Shown here in pieces: positions 21,491 to 32,387 of a stretch of DNA of 64,000 bases (positions are counted from its first letter, which is position 1; every line of letters begins with the position of its first letter). The stretch covers positions 160,918,624 through 160,982,623 of the forward strand of contig NC_135498.1 in assembly GCF_052857255.1 (NCBI RefSeq). Direction: 5' to 3'. Made by a program: the position numbers and the translations under genes. The notes under the pieces are model-generated. The model was not told the DNA's origin. It did no database searches and saw only the letters and a program-made list of their open reading frames with translations. This DNA is from Amblyomma americanum (Eukaryota > Arthropoda > Arachnida > Ixodida > Ixodidae).

Positions 21491-23100
21491 TCAGCTGGGT
21501 TTTTCATCTTGCAGAGGTTTTTCAGTAGACGTTCAAATATTCCTCATGATACCCCCGCCTGGGGCGTAATGAGATAGTCAGGGGTTCTAATTTCTAACCT
21601 ATTTAAAACTACTTAACATCTACAAAGAAGATGTCTAGGTTCTCTGGCCTTGCATTATTATCTCTTGAAAGCAAACTACCAAAAAGCACCGAAGTTGAAG
21701 AAAAGATCAGGAGCTTCTTGCAACCCTCACCTTGAATAAAAAAAATTATTGCTCATTTTATTTGTTTGCGCGATACAAACTCAAAGTGAGTGAGTTGTTC
21801 ACCAAGTGCTAATAGGTTGTCTACTTGCATTCGAAAACTTTTCGGAGAAAATTGAACGACTTGTTATCAGTGTAATACCGTTAAACATGAACACACATTT
21901 CATTGTACATCATTGCTGTCACAACTGACGAGACTTCTTGGCGCTGCAGGAACCTGCTTAGCGCTTTTTTGATTACATTATCGTCAGGAAATTGTTGCCC
22001 ACGCAGAAATTGCTTGTATTACAGAAGATAAAATAATCACTGAACAGCACGGTGAATGCTCAAGCTTCATGAAGCCGCGTTCCCAGATAGCTTAGATTTT
22101 AGAGGCTTGTATATTGGCGCATAGACGTGAGCAGACTTGCCGTAACGCATTTGCCGTCAGCACTTTGGTTTCTCCTGTATTTGTCATTACTGAAGCATAT
22201 TTAAGTCACCGTATTACATGGCATGCATTTTAGTAATAATAAGCCTCCTGTATTGTAAAAGGCTGTTGCCGTAATCTTTCCAGCTGAAATTTGTACACTA
22301 CATTTCTTTAGATACAGTTGGGAACCCTGTGATTCCATTGCACAGAGTTCGAAATCCTTTGATTTCTGTGTAGCCCAAACTTATCTGCAGTTGTCATCCC
22401 GTTACTGCCAGTGCTTTAATCGGAGTGAAGTGCTAGTGTGTACATCTCCAGAAGTGTTTCACATACTGCAATAAACGACTTCCTAGTCGTTCTGAAGGTG
22501 TTTGTTTTGCAGTAATAAATAACATTGCCCTGCCATTCTTGCAATTTAATTCATCTTTCTAGCTGTCAAAACTCTCTTGAATGGTTACATTTTTGTTGCT
22601 TATTCCAACAGCAATAAAATTCAGTTTTCTGTATTTTTGTCAGGGCCTTGTGCACTTCGACACTTCAGTTGTCCTTCATGGTTCCTGCGTAATGAGTACA
22701 CACATTTTCACATACTGGGAAGGAGCTTGCATCAGTTGATTATTGTTTCTTTTTAATTACCTCTGCAGATATCAATTCAGTGGTTCTGTATATCGAAACA
22801 GTCCTCGGTGGTTACCGTTTTAACTTTTTATAGCTTTTGGTTCTCATATCCTTGCAAACCTTTTAAACGCCCACATAATTTTCGCAATTATTTTCACGCT
22901 GTCAGTTGCTGCATTCATTCAGTCTTCAAAACACTAGTGTAAATTTCTCTTAATTGGTGCACCTTTGTTAAAAAAAGCAAATTTCAGAGGTTTCGTTTTC
23001 CTGGCTCTGCTAATATGAATATGAAAGTTCACCAAGCGTGTTTTTCATGCCACTGTTAGTTGAATTATCTGTCATATGGTATGAAGTGAGCTAAACACTG
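21491..23100. other. Non-coding right part of duplicated unit copy A
   Basis: Collinear with 49151-50790 of copy B. It is AT-rich. A possible old exon (minus, matching 49398-49586 of copy B) is broken by stops here. Nothing else is recognised. Confidence 0.5.
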
Positions 23101-23114
23101 AAGCGGAGTACGGC

Positions 23115-23641
23115 TCATGCGCTACACACTGGAAGAGAAGGTGGAGGGAGGAGGAGGGTGACGCAGTTGTCACCGCACTGGGTGCAGTTATAGTGATGCC
23201 ACTGGGCGGCAGTAGCAGTGGTTGTGTTCTTGTGCTGCTGCATCCTGTTTGTCTTTGCCGTATGAAAGCAGGTCTGGTGGCTTTTTGCCCCCGGTACATT
23301 TTCTTGAATGCTACTGCCTAATTTGTGGCCACGTTTGGTTTTTTTTTTGCTTGTGCTGCTGTGACTGGCCACCCAGCAGGAACGCGTTTCGAGACCCTTG
23401 GTAGGCCAGGCCGACGCCTTACCAGGCTTGTTGGCTGAACTCTTATTATTTGGCCGCGCCTCCTATCTGCTGCAGAGGAGGCCTTTAGCTTCAGCAGAAG
23501 ACCATGCGCACCACTACTTGTCACATTTTTGAGCTGTGCAGTGACTGCATCCAATAGTTTGGGATAAGCAGCACTGCCTTCAGCCGGCTTGTGCACACGT
23601 CGCAGCTCCTTTTCAAGCGCACAGTATTTTTCCTCCATGTC
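23115..23641 (-). pseudogene. C-terminal exon of a MULE/SWIM-type gene, homopolymer frameshift
   Basis: The minus-strand acceptor (TTTCCATTGCAG) precedes an exon in phase 0: DMEEKYCALEKELRRVHKP, a helical stretch, then IRVQPTSLVRRRPGLPRVSK and RVPAGWP. The frame stops in a run of ten A's (about 23340). The next frame continues KRGHKLGSSIQENVPGAKSH, a basic tail typical of tick SWIM-type proteins as I recall them. It follows in phase from the donor at 26584 (GAG|GTACAG). The last ~90 bases lie inside the end of the duplicated unit. The single-base break at A10 may be an assembly error. Confidence 0.5.
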
Positions 23642-23644
23642 CTG

Positions 23645-26580
23645 CAATGGAAAATAAAAAAAATAATCATGATACTATCTTTGACTGTATACTGAAAGAG
23701 TGAGTCCTGCTTAACCGTTTAAGGCATTTTGTACATAATTGTGTACACGGCAAACTAACGGGCTTTTCTGAGAGTGTGCTGTGCCTAGCAGTAATTTCTT
23801 TCATATGTAATTAGTGTCCATGTCACAAATGATGTGGTTCTTATTTATGCCACTTAATGAATACAATAAGTAATATTTAGCGAAACATGCATATCTTGCC
23901 AATAGCAGTAAGGTCATCTTTTGTTTCGCAATTTCAAGCGTAATGTGTAACTCAAAAACAAAAATTGATTTCACTGTTTTTCAGCTGTTTAGTCGACAAC
24001 TCCTGTCATTTCAATATTGCTGTTTCGATTAATTGTGACAGTTTGTACAGGATTTTGCACATCCGTTTAAAAAATAAAGTGGTATTTTACACTTGGAAAC
24101 AAATTATTTCTTCATGGGGCCTGAATATACTATTTAGGACGAAAAATGTGTTTTCGATTAAAACAAAAATAATACCTCAAAGGCTTAAAAACTGATACGA
24201 CATTTTTAAATGGACGGGTGGGTAGAGTGGGTAACAGGTAGATGAAAATCAGCTAGAAATGACGGTACACAGCACAAAGGGCTCGAGAACTGCTGAAATA
24301 AAATATTTATTGAAGGCAGGCTGCCAAATAATACAGCCTAAATGTGCCAAAACCGCAGCTAAGAGAAATTTACATACGGGAATTCATAACACAAAATTCC
24401 TTTCTCATCAGGGCTAGAGATGGTACACTCGCATAAGAATCGCCAAACTCCTTAGTATGAAAGGCCTCAAGGATGTCGCTGTGGCCTAGAATGTAAACTT
24501 CACTAAACGTGACGTGCAGTCAGGGCCACAATTATATGGAGCAAGCTTCATCATTTGAACTTTTTGCGTACATTTAGCGAAAGTGTGAAGGTTTCTAGAT
24601 GTTATGTATGAACACACCAGCGGAACTTGCTTGTGTGTATGTTGGGTACCTCCTAATTTACTATAGGTGAGGTGTGAGAGGAGTTTGATCATTAACAAAT
24701 GCTTTGTATTTAAATGCCTGCGACTATACATACTGTGGTACATCTGCTACGTTAAAAGGCAAGACGACCATTTTCTCCAGCATCAGTATTGCTCACTACC
24801 TTAGTACTTTTACAATCTGTCACTTCTCTTATCATTAACACACGCGTTGCCAGGCATAACGTGTTCCACAAATTAAAAGAATTGTAAACAAACCGCTTCT
24901 GTGGTGCATTACATGTGCTGGCTGTCATGCTTGGTGGCGCACAGTTTCTTTTTTACTCGGTGCATATTTCATGAGGCACGATGGCTTTTCTGGACTTGAA
25001 AAAAAATCACAATTATGCCTGATGTTTGGTAAATTTTTTATGCTGTGCATCATGTTGTGCAAATAAGGAATGACTGACTTTAATGTACCTTTTTTTGGTC
25101 ACATATTTCCTTTTTTCTATTTTGGCACTGCCGTTCTAACTTTTCAAGACAGATTCTGCTGTTTTGGCATTCCTGATGGAAAGTCCGAGCTGAACAGGCA
25201 TTCCGCCTTGGTTGTAATGCTACCTTTCACTGTAGCAGATGTACCACCATATTTTGACAAGATTTCCATTCTAGGCCACAGGAAAACACGTGAGGCACTC
25301 AAAATCCTTCAGACCTTCCTGATAAGGAAGCACAAAATGTGAGTGCACCATCTATAACAAAGACAATGATGTTGTGAATTTTCATAGATAATTTTCTGTT
25401 TGCCCTGGCTTTGGCACATGTATGGCTCTGTTACTAATTTGCAGCCAGTCTTCAATACAAAACTTTAGTTGTTAGTGAAGCCACTGTCCTGCCCTCTATC
25501 TTTTGCACCGTATCCTTTTTTGCTGGTTTTCACCCTCCTGAACATCCTGCACCTACTGACCCACCATCAGCCTTTCCAGCTTGAGTTACAGAAATGTGTA
25601 CATTTTTGTCTTGGTTGCATGCCTAAAACGTGCTGCTGCCAGAACTACCTCTACTTTCACAAACATGACATTTACCCTAAGCTACAGTCTGTATACACAA
25701 TAGCTCTTGTTTGTTTTTGTAGATTATAGACGACAATATGGACATATTCCGTCCTCTCAAGTAATTGAATTCAACTTTCCTTCTCTCTTCTGTTTTGTCC
25801 TCTTTTTCACCCTCTCCTCATGTAGGGCAGCCTGTTGGTCATTTCCTGGTGAATCTCTGTGCCTTTCCTTGCATCTATCTCTCTGTTATCAAGAATAAGT
25901 GAAGTTTCCTGGCCATTAGACTTATCACCCTGTCAGTATTCTCAAGGAGGTTGCCCTTCCTGAATATGTATGCACTGTAATCAACACATGCACGCACGCC
26001 ATCCCAAATGAAGGTGAACGCACTGGTGCATGATCTGCTGTTTCATTTCATTTTGACCTTCAGGGCCTTCTCACCTGAAAAGGAACTTTCTCACTAGTGA
26101 CAACTGTATGCTTGCCATACATGTGTGCATAGACATGCATGCATATATATACATTCATGTATATGACTGCATGTAGTGTATTAATGTGTTGATGTATGTC
26201 GAACACAACATGTGCTTTTCAGTGCTTCAAGATGCACAAAAATTATCTGAAGGCTCACTACAAGATATAACACTATTGGGAATGGGATGTTGGTGGTGTG
26301 TGTCTTGGCCTTGCATTCATATATTATTTCACACTTACGTAATATGGAGCTGCTGGTTACAAGTTGGGGCAAGCCTGCCCCAAACTTTAACCCTGCTGCA
26401 CACAGTACATAACAGAAATTTTCCACAACTCAGTGGTGCATAACAATATTCTTATCAGCAAGGTAATGAACAAAGGGTTATACTATGCTGAAAGTGATGA
26501 CTATGTCATTAGTCTCCAAGGAGTTTTGTTATGCTTCTACAATAGTTCATTATAATAGTTGAAAGGATTAATGTTCCACT
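23645..26580. other. Probable intron of the MULE/SWIM gene; no other gene recognised
   Basis: Lies between the donor at 26584 and the acceptor at 23642 on the minus strand. It contains short plus-strand ORFs (25070-25342, 25469-25729, 26186-26443) without recognisable domains, and an alternating AT/GT stretch near 26130-26165. Confidence 0.4.
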
Positions 26581-26584
26581 GTAC

Positions 26585-27352
26585 CTCAGGTTTCTCTTTC
26601 CTATCTGGAAATGGCCCAGGAGGAGATTCTGGCAGCTGGCTCACATCTTCATGCATAGCCTGTTCACTGTGTGCCGATGTACAGGCTCCTGTGACCTCTT
26701 CATTGTCTCCTGGCATCATTGGAAGAAAGGATTCTAAGTTTGGGCAACGGTCACCCAGTGCCAGGTAGCCGAGCTGTCGGCGGTCTTCGGGTGCCAGCTC
26801 CGGGCTGTTCGGAAAACAGCCACCAAAAGCCTTCTGGACAGCAGCCTGATGCTTGCAAAAAGTGCCTTGGCCGCCTCTCCAGCAGCTGCAAAATCCAATG
26901 TCGGCATCCACTTCATAAGAGCTGGTGCCAGATGAGCTTGGCACACTATACAAAGCGCCATCCACCTGTACAATGGACTTGGCGAAATCATTGGGCAGCT
27001 TCTGTAGCAGGTGCTGGAATGCAACACGGTGGGAGGAGTCACGGTTATGCGCATGCCTCAGCAACCGTGTCTCAAAATATTTTTCCCAAGTTGTGATGGT
27101 AAACTCTACCAGGGTTACTGCATTGTAAGTCTTGGTGCAGCACAAAACGATATGTCTTTCAGAATTCGTATGGATGCCTCTAAATAATTATTCGTGTTAT
27201 GGCCTCTGGTGACTGTGCCTGCATGGTAGAGGAGCACCCACTCTTGCTGGTGTTGAAGAAAGGTCTCCACTCTCTTTATGAAGGCTTCGTGTTCGAGGTA
27301 GTGAAGCTCTTCCTTAGCTGTCTGGAGCTCTTCGTGTTTTTGCATACAGAAT
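26585..27352 (-). pseudogene. SWIM zinc-finger exon of a MULE-derived gene
   Basis: The minus-strand exon has a strong polypyrimidine acceptor (TTGTTCTGGTTTCAG) at 27353 and a donor (GAG|GTACAG) at 26584. The first frame encodes VTRGHNTNNYLEASIRILKD, resembling the C-terminal part of MULE transposase domains (TNNxxEAxxRxLKD). A one-base shift near 27150 leads to the second frame, with a full SWIM finger CSCWRGGQGTFCKH near 26830-26870 and a Pro/Glu-rich tail. MULE transposases with SWIM fingers include domesticated regulators, so either a transposon remnant or a host gene is possible. The frameshift is not in a long homopolymer, which favours a true lesion. Confidence 0.55.
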
Positions 27353-27399
27353 CTGAAACCAGAACAAAAAAAAGCATATCGTCTACGCATACAGTGGTG

Positions 27400-28940
27400 T
27401 TTTGTATTACTAGCTGCGTACCATTATTTCTGTACCATACCATGTGAACTCATTTTTGAACTGAATGTCTTTATATCACAAAAGGATTGGACCTATATCT
27501 TGAGCAAGTACATGCTGTTTCTGCATTCCTCCTCATCCTTCCTTGATCAGTTAACTTTGCTTAGTTTTTCTCACCAGGGATCCTCTGTCACATGAGCAAT
27601 CTAAATGCGCAAGGAATCAATGACCATAATATTTTTCAAGGGCCATACATGTGTGTTGCTGTCACAGATATGAATTTGTTAATAAAAAAGCATGAAATCT
27701 ATTGGCTGGCAATAGATATACCTAACTAGGTAAGTTACATTCGGGACGAACACTCGGTCTGAAGCAGCAGATTAGGCAAACATTTGGTATTGTTGTAAAT
27801 ATTGTTGTAAATGCAGATTTTAGTTCACACATGTTCAGAAAATAAAGCACTGCACACTTTGCAAGTAGGCACAATCCAAAGACAGTGATGGGAGGCAACA
27901 CTGTGCATTTCGTTTCAGAAGCATTAATTTTTTTTTCCAGTGGGACTTAAAATTTTATCTGTTCTCTTCTCTTTGTGTTGTAGCACCAGTAGGACATTGC
28001 CAGTTCTTGGTTGTCATGAAGCATGCAGTTATGCTAAATGTGCAAAATCGGCAAAATGCAGAAACGTGGCATACAAAAAAGATGGTTTTGCTTTGCTTCT
28101 GGAAATCTGCGGAGCTGTTATTTTGATGATCGAATAAAAATTAATTTCTGAAGGAGTTACTTAAGTCAACAGTTAATAAAATAATGAATGGAAAATTTTC
28201 ATTTTTCTTGTTTCAATCCTGTGTATTTTGTTCCAATGTATGGTGACCATGTGGGTGATCTTAAGGCTTCGTGACATTATCTAATTGCATTTTCAAACCT
28301 CTTTTAAGTTAATCCCCATAGTGTTGAATGGCGAGTCAAAAAACTTGTTTGGCACCAGCAGATTTCCATTCAGTTCAGTGGCCATTGAATCAAGTGGCAG
28401 TGAGAGTATAGAAGGATGGGCGAGTTGATATATATTCATGATTCACAACAGTGTAGCAAACATGAGTGAAGGGGAGACTAGACACAACAACTGCTTGTTA
28501 TGACCAGTCCCTTTCTTCTGTGTTTGCTGCACTGTTGTTAAGCATGGAAATGAGACTATGTATGTGACAGGAAAAGTGCATAGAATTCTTTTCCTGTCAT
28601 CGTATGTTTACCTCAAGGTGTGCTCTGTATGTGCCAGGTTCTGCACGTTGTACATACTTCGTTAAAAATCAAAAACAAAATGACTAGTGCCGCACAGTCA
28701 TATGGCAGTGACAGAGGCATTTATTTCTTAGAAAGTTGGATGTAAAAATGAAACAGTTGTTTTCTACCCTCCATTTGACAAACTCATGCCGTCAAGACTG
28801 GAAAGAGCTCTGTGATCACTGTTTAGAAGTGGAAGGTGATGTATCCTTGCCTTGGGAATCTGCGTATAAGATTAGGTCTTAATGTCATTCTAGTTTGCTT
28901 GTTAGAATGGTTGTGGTAGCGATAACTCTTTCATTTTTTT
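27400..28940. other. No gene recognised
   Basis: AT-rich sequence with short ORFs only (for example 27940-28137 plus). Upstream exons of the MULE/SWIM gene were not identified here. Confidence 0.35.
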
Positions 28941-28947
28941 CTGTCTT

Positions 28948-29390
28948 TGTTCACGTCATTGACCTATGCAAGCGTGTAAACCTCAACATGTCAGAAGCTG
29001 ACAAGATTAAACACATTTTGAAGGGTGTTGACGCCGACGCCTTTAGATGCTGGTAGCGTGCGACTTGCGCACCGTTGCAGAAGTCGTCACCCTCTGCCAA
29101 AGCTTCGAGGAGCTTTGGAAGCAGAGGCTCCTGACTCGACAGCACCCTCGACAGGTTGAGTCGCTTGCTGGACTGACACCAGCACCTGACACCTCAACGC
29201 TGCTGCAACAAATCAAAGACTGTTCGGGAAGAAGTGGCGCGTCAGCTTTCTCTTCTGCCGAACCCTACAGGGCAAGCTCCAGATTTGGCTCCGGCCCTTC
29301 GACACACGTGGCGATAGCAATACGGCTGACGCGCAGGGCCATCCTCGTTTTCACGAGTCGTCTGCTTTGTCTAGGTCATCATCTTCTTCA
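28948..29390 (+). pseudogene. LTR-retrotransposon gag-like fragment
   Basis: The plus strand encodes VIDLCKRVNLNMSEADKIKH, then ILKGVDADAF, a frame change near 29045, VAEVVTLCQSFEELWKQRLL, and further on LLQQIK...REEVARQLSLLP in another frame. This is the pattern of capsid-proximal gag sequences in Ty3/gypsy-type retrotransposons (EADKIxHILKGxxxDAF...VTLCxxFEEL). Several frame changes and stops are present. No LTR, protease or RT was found next to it, so it is an isolated remnant. It ends where the minus-strand CR1-like LINE begins. Confidence 0.45.
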
Positions 29391-30955
29391 CAGTAAATAT
29401 ATTTCTCTGTAAACAACGCAGTCATCCGCAAACAGTTTTATGGGGGACTGTATGCCATCTACAATGTCATTTATAAAAATCAGGAGTAAGAGTGGCTCCA
29501 GGACACTGCCCTGGGGCACTCCTGAAGTTACGGCGGTTCTGTTTGATGAGCTACAGCCATTCAGACCAACAACACATTGTATACAATTGTTTACGTAATT
29601 ACATATCCAGTTATGGGTTTTATTCTGTATATTCAAAAAGGTTAACTTGATACTTAGCAAGGGATGCGAAACTGTGTCAGACACTTTCTTGAAATCTAGG
29701 AATAATGCATATACATGTTTATTTTTGTCAAGGAAGTTACCTACACAGTGCTGAAATTCGGCTTATTGTGTGTTGCATGAGTGCCCATTACGAAAACCAT
29801 GTGCGAAGCAGTAAAAAAGTTAATGGATTCAAGGGATTTAAATAACTGACTGTACAATATATGCTAAAAAATTTGACAGGAAACTGAAGTCAATGATATA
29901 GGTCTATAATTTTCCACCAATTTCTTGTCCCGACATTTGAACAATTTCTTGTCCCGACATTTGAAGATCGGATTGACAGCCGCGACTTTCCAGTCCTGTG
30001 GAACAAACCCAGTTTCGATCGAGGCTATAAATATGATACAGGGATACTGTGCTATAATGTTGTGCCATTTCTTTAGAATGGTGGGTGGGATTCTATCAGG
30101 ACCCATAGATTTAGAGGGGTCAAGTTCTCGTAAAAGACAGTCAATACCATGTACATCGATCATTATTTCAGGCATGCAGTGGTGAGAGGCACAGTTAGGA
30201 GGAAGTGATGTGGTTGTGGCAGGCATCAATCCCTCCGAAAACACAGATTTAAAGTACTGATTAAACATTTCAACCTTTTCAGCGTCTGTCTTTATAGTGG
30301 TATCATTCGATTTTATTGCGGAAAAGGAAGTGTCATCGGTTCTACTTGTCTTTACATATTTCCAGAATGCTTTAGGGTTTTGTTTAAGATCTGTGTTCGA
30401 CCGAGCAAAAAAGAAGCTCGTCGCTTTCTTGATACCTAATTTTACCATCCTGTTCTCATCCTTTAAATGTTGGCAGCTGAGGGAAGTGTTACATTTAGGG
30501 CACTTTTGTACGTGCTTCTAGCTTTCCGTATCAACCTACGTACATCCAAATTAAGCCACGGTTTATGTTTTTTCCTTAGCCGAAAGAATTTTTTAGGGAC
30601 ATATTTCTCTAGGAGTTCCAATACTCTCATAAATGCTCAGCGTCGCTACTTTCTGAGAGACGCTGAAAGATTGGCAAGTACGATACTAATTCTCTCTATG
30701 TGGCGTCAGAATTACCTTTCTCATATACAAATACCTGCCGTGGGGGTACAGATGAGTCGGTACCACTGAAATGCATAACTTCGTAATCACTGCGTCATGA
30801 TCACTGAGGCTAGGTTGCATGGAGACTTTGGCCACAACGTTGGGGTCGTTACAAAGTACAAGGTCTAATGTAGCCTGTTGTCTAGTAGGAACTAATAGTA
30901 AGTGTAGATTTAAGTACTCACTATATTTCTCAATACAGGCAATGAGTTTCAACAC
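29388..30955 (-). pseudogene. CR1-like LINE fragment (endonuclease end + reverse transcriptase)
   Basis: In minus-strand order: the end of an AP endonuclease (RQQATLDLVLCNDPN, LSDHDAVI) at 30955-30690; the RT N-terminal region (AFWKYVKTSR, LLRELDPSKSMGPDRIPP, ENYRPISLTS) at 30448-29864 with a short internal duplication (FKCRDKKL twice); and RT fingers/palm (GVPQGSVLEPLL, FADDC) at 29684-29388. Frames are broken between blocks and both element ends are missing. The upstream edge is joined directly to the bHLH remnant 30978-31626. The same junction occurs at about 40190. The element class is recognised from motif order. Confidence 0.75.
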
Positions 30956-30977
30956 ACTCTTTGGACGTATTTACAAG

Positions 30978-31626
30978 TTACTCATGGGACATTCTTTGCT
31001 GTAAGTACACAATGTACCGTACAGTAATCTCAAAAACCGAGGCGGCGTCCGTGCTGTGATCCAAGCCCGGCACCAGAGCTCTGAGAGTGTCACAAGCGCT
31101 CTTAATTTGAGCGTGACGCTGGCGATCTCTATCGTTATGGTGCATTCGTCTGTCTTCTGCACTAGACGCGCGACCCAGCTGGCCTTGCTGGTCACTGCTG
31201 GTGCACGTAGTTGTGTCGCCAATGTCGACGCCATCCAGGTTTAGGTAGACCACATGCGCGTCGTCAGCGACGTTATATGTCGTCATCATCGCTGCACCAG
31301 TCTTGCCGAGGACCTGTACTACGTACGCTATATCACCCTGATCAATGCACGGCAGTTCTATATCGTTACGGCGCACTCGTCTGTCTTCTGCGCTAGACGC
31401 ACTAGCCAGCTGGCTTGCTTCCCAAGTTGATGTGCCTTGCTGATCACTGGTGAATGGGGTAGCGTCGCCAACATCGAGGCCGTCCAGGTTTAGGTAGACC
31501 GCGCCCATGTCATGTCGTTGTCATCGTGTCTGTATCAGGACGTTGGGCACCAGTCTGGCCCGAGGTCTGTACTACGTATGCTGCATCACCTTGATCAATG
31601 CACAGCAGTTGCTCGCTGTTCTCCAT
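30978..31626 (-). pseudogene. bHLH-domain protein gene (SOHLH-like), copy 2; best preserved
   Basis: Starts at the ATG at 31626 (MENSEQLLCIDQGD) and ends at TAA 30978. About 38 codons in, a short lesion changes frame (TGA near 31512). From 31508 the frame is open for 176 codons. It has two tandem segments (VYLNLDGxDxGD...SSAEDRR) and then an intact bHLH: basic region HNDRDRQRHAQIK, helix one SACDTLRALVPG, loop LDHSTDA, helix two ASVFEITVRYIVYLQQRM. The AASVxExTVxYI helix recalls SOHLH-type germline bHLH factors; this is inference. bHLH proteins dimerise and bind E-box DNA. No introns are visible, suggesting a retrocopy or single exon. Confidence 0.6.
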
Positions 31627-31829
31627 AACGCGGTTTCTTCAAGCACTTAATTGATAACCTTGCAGCTGCTGATGCACACCAAAGTGCAGTGCATGAAATG
31701 TGATTAGTTCCGCTTGGCGTCGTGGCAGTCGCCAATCACAGCTGCGAGGTGAAATCGCCTTTGCAGGTCTTGCAGCGGTCATGATAATAATAACTTATTC
31801 ACAACATGGTGAACATAGATTGTACGAGG
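31627..31829. other. Spacer, nothing recognised
   Basis: Sequence upstream of the copy-2 bHLH start. It differs from the corresponding positions of copies A and B, so the shared block ends near 31590. Confidence 0.35.
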
Positions 31830-31999
31830 TATATTTCAAAATCAGAAACAAGAACGAGACATAAGCACTCACAAACACTGGAAGAATATCGATTCAACAC
31901 AGATTGTTTTAGACATTTGTTTTTCCTTCAGCCATTCGAGAATGGAATAACCTACCATCAAGTGTAACCAACTCATCTTTAGAAAAATTTTTAGAGACA
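31830..31999 (+). pseudogene. CR1-like LINE 3' coding end, plus orientation
   Basis: The plus strand encodes HTLEEYRFNTDCFRHLFF in one frame and, after a one-base change, FPSAIREWNNLPSSVTNSS followed by LEKFLET and TGA at 31999. The FPxxIREWNxLP motif is the usual C-terminus of CR1/L2-type reverse transcriptase ORFs. The fragment faces the opposite way to the CR1-like copy at 29388-30955 and ends against the outer piggyBac remnant. Confidence 0.6.
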
Positions 32000-32107
32000 T
32001 GAAGCGCCGGTATCCCGGTAGCACAGTCTCTTCGATCAGCTGTTCCGCCAGGTCGACTTTCCAGTCTGTATAGCTAACGCACTTTCTTGTAATGTTAGCC
32101 GATATAA
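31999..32107 (-). pseudogene. Outer piggyBac transposase, C-terminal segment
   Basis: Minus-strand frame ISANITRKCVSYTDWKVDL with AEQLIEE following. It joins in frame to NSYI at 34710 when the inner element and one ATAA copy are removed. The xxFxxxLAExLI pattern matches the region after the catalytic core of PGBD4-like proteins. The terminal cysteine-rich domain is missing. Confidence 0.65.
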
Positions 32108-32233
32108 CCCCTTCAGGCGCGAAAAAAATCTGTGAAACAAATAAAATATGTGAGCACAATTTTGTGTTCTCCAAGCTGCAAATGACGAGTCTTTAAAAGA
32201 CAAACAAAAACTTTATTCTTTCTTAGAATTTCA

Positions 32234-32253
32234 GTGTCCACATTTGTGGACAC
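32234..32253. repeat. Palindrome GTGTCCACATTTGTGGACAC (inner piggyBac, left)
   Basis: A near-perfect palindrome about 125 bp inside the left terminus, followed by AGCGCC. Similar motifs occur at 34320-34337 and 34674-34689. A subterminal transposase-binding site is possible. Confidence 0.65.
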
Positions 32254-32387
32254 AGCGCCTCAGTACAGAAAAAAATATGGCACACAACTAAAAGAAAGTG
32301 CGACAGTGTTCTCAGCATGACATGGGGCACAAAACATGGGTAAAAGGTTATTGCTTGATTTGTGAATAAAATCAAGCACTTTAGAAT

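Larger units (their letters stand above)
12524..23193 (+). repeat. Large duplicated unit, copy A (LINE-interrupted)
   Basis: Direct repeat of 40131-50866. Homology runs from GGTGTAGATTTAAGCACTCA (12524 and 40131) to CACTGGGTGCAGTTATAG (ending 23193 and 50866). Without the LINE at 15151-20376 the copy is about 5.4 kb. It contains a bHLH pseudogene on the minus strand, a long non-coding part, a ~140-bp satellite array, another non-coding stretch, and the tail of the SWIM exon. The copies differ by scattered substitutions and small indels, by array length, and by a ~480-bp block present only in copy B. No terminal inverted repeats or target duplication were seen, so segmental duplication is favoured over transposition. 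Confidence 0.8.

Noticed and set aside
12524..23193. Duplicated unit as a large DNA transposon (Maverick or Helitron)
   Set aside because: No terminal inverted repeats, no TC...CTRR ends with a hairpin, no integrase, polymerase or Rep/helicase coding, and no target duplication.
25070..25342. 90-codon plus-strand ORF as an exon
   Set aside because: A plausible peptide and an acceptor-like stretch, but no domain, no partner exon and no conserved copy.
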